Source of the DNA: SZUA-146 sp963922815
GTDB taxonomy: Bacteria > Pseudomonadota > Gammaproteobacteria > Steroidobacterales > SZUA-146
Assembly (NCBI GenBank): GCA_963922815.1
Contig: CAWUKD010000002.1
Span: 1 to 64,000 of the forward strand
Length of the DNA stretch: 64,000 nucleotides
Direction: 5' to 3'
In this document: positions 45,341 to 53,019 of the stretch, piece after piece
Numbering within the stretch: the stretch's first letter is position 1
How the letters are laid out: every line of letters starts with the position of its first letter
Made by a program: the position numbers and the translations under genes
Notes under the pieces: model-generated
Seen by the model: the letters and a program-made list of their open reading frames with translations, nothing else
Database searches by the model: none
Told to the model about the DNA's origin: nothing

Positions 45341-46975
45341 ATGCTGGCTGGCAAGATGATGGACGAGCCTTTGGTAATAACGTCGTTTTTGCGCTATGCA
45401 GAAAAAATATATGCAGACGTGGAAGTTGTTTCGGTCACTCAGGATATTCCGAGGCATCGCACCAGCTACGGTGAATGTTTCGGGCGTTCACGCCGGCTCG
45501 CCAATGCGTTGACCCGTCTGGGCGTAAAAAACGGCGACCGGATTGGCACGATGGCCTGGAACGACCACCGTCACTTTGAGGCCTACTACGCGATTCCCTG
45601 CATGGGAGCGGTATGTCACACGATCAACCCGCGGCTCTTTGCCGAGCAGTTGTTGCACATAGTCAACCATGCAGAAGATGAATGGATTCTGACGGATCCG
45701 TTGTTTGTACCCTTGTTCGAGAAGCTGCACAGCCAGTTTAATTCGGTGAAAGGCTATATCGTTTTGACCGACGAAGCCCATATGCCCGAGACCTCGCTCG
45801 AGAATGTCCACTGTTACGAAGCCTTGCTAAGCGGCGAATCGGATGACTTCAGATGGCCCGAAGTCGACGAGCGCTCGGCCAGTTCACTGTGCTACACCTC
45901 TGGCACGACGGGTAACCCAAAAGGCGTGTTGTACTCGCACCGCTCCAATTTTCTTCACACCATGTCTTCGCTGCAGCCCAATGTCTTCGACATGGGTGTT
46001 GCAGATAGTGTTTTACCCGTTGTTCCCATGTTCCACGCCAACGCCTGGGGCGTGCCCTATGCGTCGCCGATTGTGGGGGCCAAACTGATCCTGCCGGGAC
46101 CCAAGCTGGCCGACGGTGCTACGCTCTACGACCTGATGGAAACGGAAAACGTCACGCTGGCGCTGGGCGTGCCGACCGTATGGCTCGCGCTGCTCGAGTA
46201 TCTGGATCAAAACAAGCTGACGCTGACCAAACTCCAGCGCACGATTGTTGGCGGTGCGGCATGTCCAACGTCGATCATGGATCAGTTCCGGGACAAGCAC
46301 GATGTGTTTGTTCACCACGCGTGGGGTATGACAGAAACCAGTCCTCTGGGGTCGTTTACACCCGATTTGAGGGTGTGTCCCGACGTGTCGCCCGACGAAA
46401 TTGATACTCTGCGGGCCAAGCAGGGGCGCCCGCCGTTTGGGATCAGCATGAAGATCGTCAACCCGGAGGGCGAGGAGCTGCCCTGGAACGGGACCGACTT
46501 CGGTACGCTCAAAGTAAGAGGGCCGTATGTTTGCGAGGGCTATTTCAAACTGGATCACAGCGAGGCACATGATGAAGACGGCTGGTTCGATACCGGCGAC
46601 GTCGCCACCATTGATTCGCGAGGATTTATGGAAATTACCGATCGCGTCAAAGATGTGATCAAGTCAGGCGGTGAGTGGATCAGCTCACTTGAGCTCGAGG
46701 AAATCGCCATGCAGTGCGAAGGTGTGGCTGAGGCGGCCGCCGTCGGCATCAATCATCCCAAATGGACCGAGCGACCGCTGCTGGTGGTGGTCAGGAAAGC
46801 GGGAGCGCATCTCGATGCAGATACCCTGAAGCGCTGGTTCGACGGAAAAATGGCCGCCTGGTGGATGCCCGACGATATTGTTTTCGTTGACGAATTGCCG
46901 CATACGGCAACCGGCAAGCTCAATAAGCTGGCCATCAGGCAGACCTTTGCAGAGCACTATGCGGATGCAACTTAA
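45341..46975 (+). CDS. AMP-binding acyl-CoA synthetase (fatty-acid-CoA ligase, AlkK-like)
   Basis: A 544-residue adenylate-forming enzyme. The ATG at 45341 has AGAGG five bases upstream; the longer open frame runs through the terminator of the previous gene. Core motifs are the phosphate-binding loop YTSGTTGNPKGVLYSH, the A5 segment HHAWGMTETSPLGS, GWFDTGDVATIDSRGFMEITDRVKDVIKSGGEWISS (A7-A8) and the C-terminal lysine in ATGKLNK. The sequence style matches medium- or long-chain fatty acyl-CoA ligases. It has no neighbouring beta-oxidation genes. Confidence 0.93.
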   Translation: MLAGKMMDEPLVITSFLRYAEKIYADVEVVSVTQDIPRHRTSYGECFGRSRRLANALTRLGVKNGDRIGTMAWNDHRHFEAYYAIPCMGAVCHTINPRLFAEQLLHIVNHAEDEWILTDPLFVPLFEKLHSQFNSVKGYIVLTDEAHMPETSLENVHCYEALLSGESDDFRWPEVDERSASSLCYTSGTTGNPKGVLYSHRSNFLHTMSSLQPNVFDMGVADSVLPVVPMFHANAWGVPYASPIVGAKLILPGPKLADGATLYDLMETENVTLALGVPTVWLALLEYLDQNKLTLTKLQRTIVGGAACPTSIMDQFRDKHDVFVHHAWGMTETSPLGSFTPDLRVCPDVSPDEIDTLRAKQGRPPFGISMKIVNPEGEELPWNGTDFGTLKVRGPYVCEGYFKLDHSEAHDEDGWFDTGDVATIDSRGFMEITDRVKDVIKSGGEWISSLELEEIAMQCEGVAEAAAVGINHPKWTERPLLVVVRKAGAHLDADTLKRWFDGKMAAWWMPDDIVFVDELPHTATGKLNKLAIRQTFAEHYADAT

Positions 46976-47343
46976 GCTCCTGATATAGAATAGAAAAACA
47001 AGTGATGCGGCGTTTGTGGTGCAGTGAGGCATCGGGACGGCTCACGAGCATTTTCAACATAGTCTGCGGCCGCTCAGCAACATGGGGCAGGGTGACAGAG
47101 AGGGGTGTTGCCGGCCGCGGCATCGGAATATGTCAAAATGATCGCGCACAGGCGGCCAGCAGTGCTAGACTGGTCGCAGATCATTTGGCGGGCAAAAATA
47201 AAAAACACGCCCGAACTATCGATTTATTGAGTACGCGCTTCAAAGATTCACGTTAAGTGAGCAGGAACGTGTTCTCGGGTTCGAAAGAGTCCATTGCGAT
47301 ATACCTGATAATTATAGATTGCGCCCATTGGGGGGATAAGAAA
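46976..47343. other. Gene-free stretch
   Basis: About 370 bp between the acyl-CoA synthetase and the VPLPA-tailed gene. An AT-rich segment around 47290-47330 could hold that gene's promoter, but no clear -35/-10 pair with normal spacing is seen. No coding frame is convincing. Confidence 0.5.
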
Positions 47344-47928
47344 ATGACAAGAATTCTCAAAGCGATTGCACTCGCTTCCATGTTTACGTTCGCTGCGTTT
47401 GCTGCCGCTGATTCGGTCACTTACACCGGCAACACGGAAACCAGTGCTGATGGTTCATGGATGCATCCCGATGCGGATTTCGCCATGCTCGATGCGGACA
47501 CCACCCTGTATTCAGTTCAGGCATTCACCGTTTCTGAAGACGGCATGTACGACATCAGTTCTGCTCAGGGCATGAACGATGCCGGTACTCAGTTTGACGG
47601 CATGATTTTCGTTTACGCCAACGCCTTCGACCCGTCAAATGGTCTATTAAACGGAATTGCGGCTGATGACGATGGCCCGTCTGGTGCAGGTAGCTCGGAA
47701 ATTCTGGACCTGAGCCTCACGGCTGGTACCACGTACTACCTGGTAACCACCGGGTTTACTTCTGAAGACACCGTGTTTGGTGCTGCTTCTGGTCCATTCA
47801 GCAATACCATTTCCGGTGACGGTGACATTGATCTTGCTGCGCCAGTACCACTGCCTGCAGCCGTATGGCTGATGATCAGCGGTCTGGCCGGACTTGGCCT
47901 GATTCGACGACGACCCGCTGCCAGCTAG
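47344..47928 (+). CDS. Secreted protein with VPLPA-type C-terminal sorting signal
   Basis: A 194-residue protein. The ATG at 47344 has GGGGGA about eight bases upstream; the longer frame lacks signal character. It has a signal peptide ending FAAFAAADS and an acidic beta-rich body (about 25-165) similar to pre-peptidase C-like or exosortase-substrate domains. It ends VPLPAAVWLMISGLAGLGLIRRR: the VPLPA motif, a hydrophobic helix and an arginine-rich tail, which is the layout recognised by exosortases. After sorting it would be released or anchored outside the cell, often with exopolysaccharide. No exosortase gene is in the window. Confidence 0.85.
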   Translation: MTRILKAIALASMFTFAAFAAADSVTYTGNTETSADGSWMHPDADFAMLDADTTLYSVQAFTVSEDGMYDISSAQGMNDAGTQFDGMIFVYANAFDPSNGLLNGIAADDDGPSGAGSSEILDLSLTAGTTYYLVTTGFTSEDTVFGAASGPFSNTISGDGDIDLAAPVPLPAAVWLMISGLAGLGLIRRRPAAS

Positions 47929-47937
47929 ATCGGCAGT

Positions 47938-47998
47938 CGCACGAGCAGCGCTCGTGCCACAGTTATGACAAAACCCCGCCGCGTGCGGGGTTTTTTTA
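47938..47998 (+). terminator. Tandem hairpins ending in a rho-independent terminator
   Basis: First, GCACGAGC and GCTCGTGC form a perfect 8-bp hairpin with an AGC loop, without a T-run. Then AACCCCGC (47972-47979) pairs with GCGGGGTT (47985-47992), followed by T residues, which is the actual terminator. Confidence 0.85.
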
Positions 47999-48461
47999 TT
48001 GCGCTTACATCGTACGAAAGGTGTGAATCACAGGGTTTCAATAGGGCCGTCCAGGGACGCTGAGCAGACTCTAGTCGCTCTGTCCGGGCAGGACTGGCCG
48101 TCCGATGGCGACTGCCAGTATCATCGCGAATAACCCCATACCAAGACGGCTTTCCACACGGTCAGGGTCTAACATCGTGCGCTGATTGTGGGCGGCGATT
48201 CACCGGTAGTTGACGGCATCCTGTATAGTCTCGTCGACGTGCCAGGTGCGTGCCCGATCGGCATGTAACGCCCGGCACGCGAAGTGACTGGAATAGGTAA
48301 CCTCTCGGATCAGTGAACGATTGAATGACCACTAAAGTTAATCAAACGTCCTTTCAGCGGAATCTCAATAGCGGGATGGACGGGTATTGCGCCAATTCGG
48401 CTGCGCGGCGAACGCGCGCGAGAATATGCGTTGATGGGCGAGCGTGCTACGGAGCGTTGAG
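47999..48461. other. Gene-free stretch
   Basis: About 460 bp before the nitrilase. A 34-codon minus-strand frame at about 48070-48176 (MLDPDRVESRLGMGLFAMILAVAIG) has a hydrophobic middle but no ribosome site or relatives known to me, so I do not call it. The nitrilase frame is open to 48444. Confidence 0.45.
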
Positions 48462-49463
48462 GTGACGGAACTCTACTACGCGGCCGCGTGCCAGACGGAT
48501 TTCAAAGCGCCGGCAGATCGTGAGGGAATCGCTGCCAACACGAAACGGATGTGCGCCATGCTCGAGCAGACGATCGCCGGGTATGAGCCTTTTTTTGACG
48601 TTCGTCTGTTTGTGTTTCCCGAATTTGCGCACGCCGTACCGCTCTATCAAACGACGTCGGAATTGAAAAAACGGCTTGCCGTAACATTGCCTAATGAACA
48701 TACCGAACAGTATGAAAAGCTGGCCAGAAAACACGGCTGTTACATTCAGACCGGCACTTTTCTGGAGGTTGATGAGAATTACCCGGGCGCTTTGTTTAAT
48801 ACAACGCTGCTGATTGGCCCCGATGGTATTCTGAGCCGGTACCGTAAAGTAAATACCTGGATACCCTGGGAGGTCCATACCTCGCCGGCGGATCTGGGAA
48901 ACTATACGGAAGAGCTGTTCCCGGTGGTGGATACGGAGCTTGGAAAGCTCGGTGTTGCCATTTGCTACGACTGGCTGTTTCCGGAAACCATTCGCCAGCT
49001 GGGTTTCAACGGTGCCGAAGTTATTTTGCGGGTGTCTGCCTACATGAACCCCTGGGGTACGGCGGAACCGATGAACTGGTGGGGATTGATCAATCAGACC
49101 CGGGCGATAGAAAATACAGCGTACGTTGTGGCCTCCAATCAGGGCGCCGAGTTTGCCAACTACCCGCCGTTTTGCTGGCCAGGCGGTAGTATGGTGGTGG
49201 ACTACGATGGTCGCGTACTGGCCCAGGCAGATGCGGGGCCGGGTGAGCGAGTGGTAGTTGCTCCTATCAATATCGGGCAGCTGCGACACGAGCGCGAACG
49301 ACGAACCGGGCATGATATGCGTAGCCACCTGCGCACCTCTGCCCACTCATATTTGAAACATGATTATCTCGCACCGGCGGGCGACCAGGCGATTACTATC
49401 GAGTCGCTAAACGCCCGGATTGGTGAAGGTAAAGAAACCGTTAAGAAACGCCAAAAGGATTAG
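48462..49463 (+). CDS. Nitrilase-superfamily carbon-nitrogen hydrolase
   Basis: A 333-residue enzyme with the complete Glu-Lys-Cys triad: E54 (FVFPEFAHAVP), K129 (SRYRKVNTW) and C169 (VAICYDWLFPETIRQLGFNGAEVI). The GTG start at 48462 is preferred because GGAG lies seven bases upstream. AEPMNWWGLINQTRAIENTAYVVASNQG is in the style of aliphatic amidase, formamidase or N-carbamoyl amidohydrolase branches. No signal peptide is seen, so it is cytoplasmic. Its stop is only six bases before the large lipoprotein gene, so the two are co-transcribed, an unusual pairing. The substrate is unknown. Confidence 0.9.
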   Translation: MTELYYAAACQTDFKAPADREGIAANTKRMCAMLEQTIAGYEPFFDVRLFVFPEFAHAVPLYQTTSELKKRLAVTLPNEHTEQYEKLARKHGCYIQTGTFLEVDENYPGALFNTTLLIGPDGILSRYRKVNTWIPWEVHTSPADLGNYTEELFPVVDTELGKLGVAICYDWLFPETIRQLGFNGAEVILRVSAYMNPWGTAEPMNWWGLINQTRAIENTAYVVASNQGAEFANYPPFCWPGGSMVVDYDGRVLAQADAGPGERVVVAPINIGQLRHERERRTGHDMRSHLRTSAHSYLKHDYLAPAGDQAITIESLNARIGEGKETVKKRQKD

Positions 49464-49469
49464 ACACCC

Positions 49470-52400
49470 ATGCCCAATACTCATCTGCCTGAACAGCTAA
49501 GTCGGGTTGGTTCCCGGCTTCGCCGCGTCGCCACTATATGGCTGGCTGCTGTTTTTGTTATCGGGTGCGGCGATGCCGATGTAACGACAGGCGGTCAGGA
49601 GTCCCTGCAGCTCACGGCTAAAGATATTGAAATCAATAATCGCGGCGTAGCGTTGATGGGCTACTTTGATTACGCGAGTGCGCGCGAGGCGTTTCGCGAG
49701 GCCGTTGATCGACAGCCGCGCTGGGCTGACGTTAAAGTTAACCTCGCCATTGCCACTTTGAATCGACAAATGGAAGGTGATGAGGTTCTCGCCCGAGGCT
49801 ACCTCGAAGAGGTGTTGAGCGAAAACCCGGACAACCTTCGCGCCAGTTTCGTGTCGGGCCTGTTAGCCGAACGCGCCGGTGAAGCCGAACTGGCCAAACA
49901 GCGCTATCAACGGGTGCTGGATGAAGATCCCAACGATGCGTATGCGGCTTACTATCTGGCGGTTCTTACTCAAACCGATGACCCGGACGCGGCGCGTGAG
50001 CTTTTTGCGCGCGCGATTCGCATAGATCCTTACCTGCGAAGTGCCTATTACGGCGCTTTCCTGCTCCATGTGCGATCGGGTAATCGTGAGGAGGGCCTCG
50101 AAATGCAGGCTATCTACGAACGGCTGGCCGATAATCCCAGGGCTCGACTCGCAGAAACCAAATATACGCGTATGGGCAGCAAAGCCGATGCTCTGGCGGT
50201 GGGTCTGGACAGCATTCAGGACGTCGCGATCCCCCAGGGGCCGCTGTTTATGGAACCGCAGACCATTGCGACCTTTGCGGTGCCGGGAGACCGCTCCCTG
50301 ACCACGGTTGATCTGGGGGATGATGGTCTGCAGGATATTTTTGTGGCAAACTTGGAAGGCCCTGCACAGGTTATTCAGGCAGGCGAGGAAGAGTATAGAC
50401 AGCTTGAAAACCATCCGCTGAGCGAGCTGGGACCGATGATTGCGGTTGCCTGGTCTGATATCGACAATGATGGAAAAGTGGATCTGGCTGCGTGCGGGCC
50501 CGATTCGGTTACTGTTCATTTCAAAACGGGCGTAGACAGCTGGGCGTTAAAGCGGCCATTGCAGTCGCTAACCGGCAACAAGAAATGCAGTGATCTTCAG
50601 CTTCTGGATGCTGACCACGATGGAGACCTGGATCTTTTTGTCGCGTTCCAGTCGGGCGGTCATGATGTGCTGAGTAATAACGGAGATCGCTCCTTTCGCA
50701 GTTTGCGTGAAGAGCGCGATCTCGCGCTTAGCGACAGATCGGGGCGTAACCTTGTGGCCGCTGATCTCGATAGCGATCGCGACACGGACCTGCTGGTGGT
50801 AACTGCGGGTGGTGTCGACATTCTGTTTAACGACCGGCTGTGGGATTACACGCCTGCCGGCGACGTCGATGCCGCTCAGGTGCCGGGAACCCTGTTGGAC
50901 ACCGATCTTCTGGCGCTGACCGCGGCCGACGCCAATGCCGACGGCCGCATTGAGCTTTACGGGATAGGAGTCACAGGGCAGCTGCTGCAATGGACGCGCG
51001 ATGGCGCGGAGTCCTGGACGAGTCGCGTGTTGTCGACTGTGTCCGCGAATGCGGGTTCATCCGTTGAGATGGATGTCAGTGATTTTAACGGAGACGGCAC
51101 GCTGGATATGCTGCTCGTCGATGACGACGGTTTGCGTGTGCTCAGTCTGGGTGCCGACAGCGTGACGACGCTGTTTGAATTTGAAGGCGATATTTCCAAT
51201 GCGATGCATCTGGTTGCCGATGCGGACAAAGGGCCATCAATCGTGGCACTCGTGGATACGCCGGCAGGGCAGCATTTACTGAGATTTCCGCCGGGGCCCG
51301 GCCGCGGCAAATTTGCGGCGCTGACGTTTGAAGGTCAGGAAGAAAAAGCCGATTCGATGCGGTCGAACCGATCCGGCGTTGGTACTCGCGTCGCCATACG
51401 TCGTGGCTCGCAGTGGACCATCAAAGATAATTTTGACCGTCATACCGGTCGCGGACAGAGTTCCCAGCCCATCGCTGTGGGCCTCGGCTCTGACGAAGTC
51501 GTGGACTATATTGCGATCGACTGGTCCGACGGTGTGTTTCAGACTGAGCTGAACCTGGAGGCGGGCCGGCAGCACAACGTCACCGAGACCCAAAGGCAAT
51601 TGTCCAGTTGTCCGGTTCTGTTTGCCTGGAACGGCGAGGAATGGACATTTCTGAGCGATGTACTTGGCGTGGGTGGTATCGGGTTTCTGCACGACCCGGC
51701 GGCACAGGGGGCTTCCCGTTATGGCGAACCTCGACCATGGGAATACTTTGCGATTCCCGAAGAGCTGCTTCAGCCCATCGATGGTGCGCTCAAACTCAAA
51801 GTAACCGAGCCTATGGAAGAGCTGGCTTTGCTCGACAATGCGCAGCTTGTTGCATACGACCTGGCTCCGGGCTGGAACATGGTGCTGGATGAGCGCATGT
51901 CGACAGGACAGCCTGTTGCCACAGGCCAGCCCCGCTACTATCGGAACGAATTCAAGGCCGCGCAGGTGGTTCGCGGGGACGGCGCGGACCTGACCGCTGC
52001 AGTTGCCCAAACGGATTTTGTCGCAGCGGACCTTGGCAATGCGCACCCAAGGTTTTTGGGTATGCTCGAAACGCCACACAGCGTGGTCATGAAATTTGAT
52101 GAGCCACTGAATTCGAAACGTGGACCGTTATTGCTGAAAGCATCGGGATGGGTCGAGTATCCGTACTCGCAAACCGTTTTTGCGGCCTGGCAGTCCGGGG
52201 CGTTGTACACGCCGCCGTCGTTGGAGGCGGGCGATGATGCCGGCAACTGGACGATGCTCCACAAGAACTTCGGTTATCCGGCCGGCATGCCGCGTGAGAT
52301 GTCGGTTCCGCTGGGCGTGTTGCCGCCGAATACGACACAGCTTCGCCTGAGCGGAAATCTGGAAATTTACTGGGACGCGTTGAGCCTGGTCGAGATTGAA

Positions 52401-52838
52401 GAACCTCCCGAAGCCGATGTGGTTCGCCAGTTTCTGCATCTGCGCGAAGCCGAGCTCATGCAAAGCGGTTTTCCCAAGCGCATTCAGCAGCCGCAGCGGC
52501 GCCCCGACTATGATTTCAGTCAGCGTATTCCGTTTTGGGACACGAGATATCCGGAAGGGTATTACACTGTGCTGGGTGACGTTAAACCGCTGCTCGACGA
52601 AACCGATGGCGCGTTTGTGGTCATTGGGCCCGGCGAGGATGCCGAGCTGGCGTTCGACACGCCCGGAAAATTGAACAATGGATGGACGCGTCGATACGTG
52701 TTTTTCGTTTCGGGCTATGCCAAGGACATGGATATGTACACCCAGGACTCTGGAACCGTGGGTCCACTGCCTGAATTCCCATCGGCAAATCGCGCCTTAC
52801 ATAACACCTACAACACGCGGTTCCGCGACGGGTACTAG
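49470..52838 (+). CDS. TPR / FG-GAP (VCBS) / ASPIC-UnbV lipoprotein with large novel C-terminal region
   Basis: An 1122-residue envelope protein. A lipoprotein signal peptide ends at C33 (VFVIGC). TPR repeats fill about 50-240 (ALMGYFDYASAREAFREAVDRQP and others). FG-GAP/VCBS beta-propeller repeats with calcium loops such as DIDNDGKVDLA, DADHDGDLDLF and DFNGDGTLDML fill about 270-620. An ASPIC/UnbV segment spans about 630-705 (GVGTRVAIRRGSQWTIKDNF, GLGSDEVVDYIAIDWSDG). The last 410 residues, starting SCPVLFAWNGEEWTFLSDVLGVGGIGFL, form a region I cannot assign. The gene is directly behind the nitrilase. A scaffold or binding role at the outer membrane is inferred; no activity is known. Confidence 0.85.
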   Translation: MPNTHLPEQLSRVGSRLRRVATIWLAAVFVIGCGDADVTTGGQESLQLTAKDIEINNRGVALMGYFDYASAREAFREAVDRQPRWADVKVNLAIATLNRQMEGDEVLARGYLEEVLSENPDNLRASFVSGLLAERAGEAELAKQRYQRVLDEDPNDAYAAYYLAVLTQTDDPDAARELFARAIRIDPYLRSAYYGAFLLHVRSGNREEGLEMQAIYERLADNPRARLAETKYTRMGSKADALAVGLDSIQDVAIPQGPLFMEPQTIATFAVPGDRSLTTVDLGDDGLQDIFVANLEGPAQVIQAGEEEYRQLENHPLSELGPMIAVAWSDIDNDGKVDLAACGPDSVTVHFKTGVDSWALKRPLQSLTGNKKCSDLQLLDADHDGDLDLFVAFQSGGHDVLSNNGDRSFRSLREERDLALSDRSGRNLVAADLDSDRDTDLLVVTAGGVDILFNDRLWDYTPAGDVDAAQVPGTLLDTDLLALTAADANADGRIELYGIGVTGQLLQWTRDGAESWTSRVLSTVSANAGSSVEMDVSDFNGDGTLDMLLVDDDGLRVLSLGADSVTTLFEFEGDISNAMHLVADADKGPSIVALVDTPAGQHLLRFPPGPGRGKFAALTFEGQEEKADSMRSNRSGVGTRVAIRRGSQWTIKDNFDRHTGRGQSSQPIAVGLGSDEVVDYIAIDWSDGVFQTELNLEAGRQHNVTETQRQLSSCPVLFAWNGEEWTFLSDVLGVGGIGFLHDPAAQGASRYGEPRPWEYFAIPEELLQPIDGALKLKVTEPMEELALLDNAQLVAYDLAPGWNMVLDERMSTGQPVATGQPRYYRNEFKAAQVVRGDGADLTAAVAQTDFVAADLGNAHPRFLGMLETPHSVVMKFDEPLNSKRGPLLLKASGWVEYPYSQTVFAAWQSGALYTPPSLEAGDDAGNWTMLHKNFGYPAGMPREMSVPLGVLPPNTTQLRLSGNLEIYWDALSLVEIEEPPEADVVRQFLHLREAELMQSGFPKRIQQPQRRPDYDFSQRIPFWDTRYPEGYYTVLGDVKPLLDETDGAFVVIGPGEDAELAFDTPGKLNNGWTRRYVFFVSGYAKDMDMYTQDSGTVGPLPEFPSANRALHNTYNTRFRDGY

Positions 52839-52865
52839 CGGAACGAAATAGCAATCATTCCGCTA
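52820..52865 (+). promoter_or_regulatory. Three-arm alternative hairpin at operon junction
   Basis: GTTCCGC (52820-52826), GCGGAAC (52838-52844) and TTCCGCTA (52858-52865) are arranged so that the middle arm can pair with either side. It begins inside the stop region of the lipoprotein gene and lies before the cytochrome gene. No T-run follows, so it may be a processing site or a weak attenuator. Confidence 0.4.
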
Positions 52866-53019
52866 CGCGGCTAGCTGTGAACGACGGTGTAGCTTATGAT
52901 CGGGCTTCCGGTGCCGTTCTATGTGCAGATAAATATTCAGAGGGCTGCGGGTGAACGACGACACGGTCGAGCATACGGCCTGTTACTAGTGCCAGGAAGA
53001 TAACTTAAGCGAACCCCGT

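Noticed and set aside
48070..48176. 34-codon minus-strand ORF with a hydrophobic centre before the nitrilase
   Set aside because: No ribosome-binding site and no recognised relatives; too short to support on composition alone.
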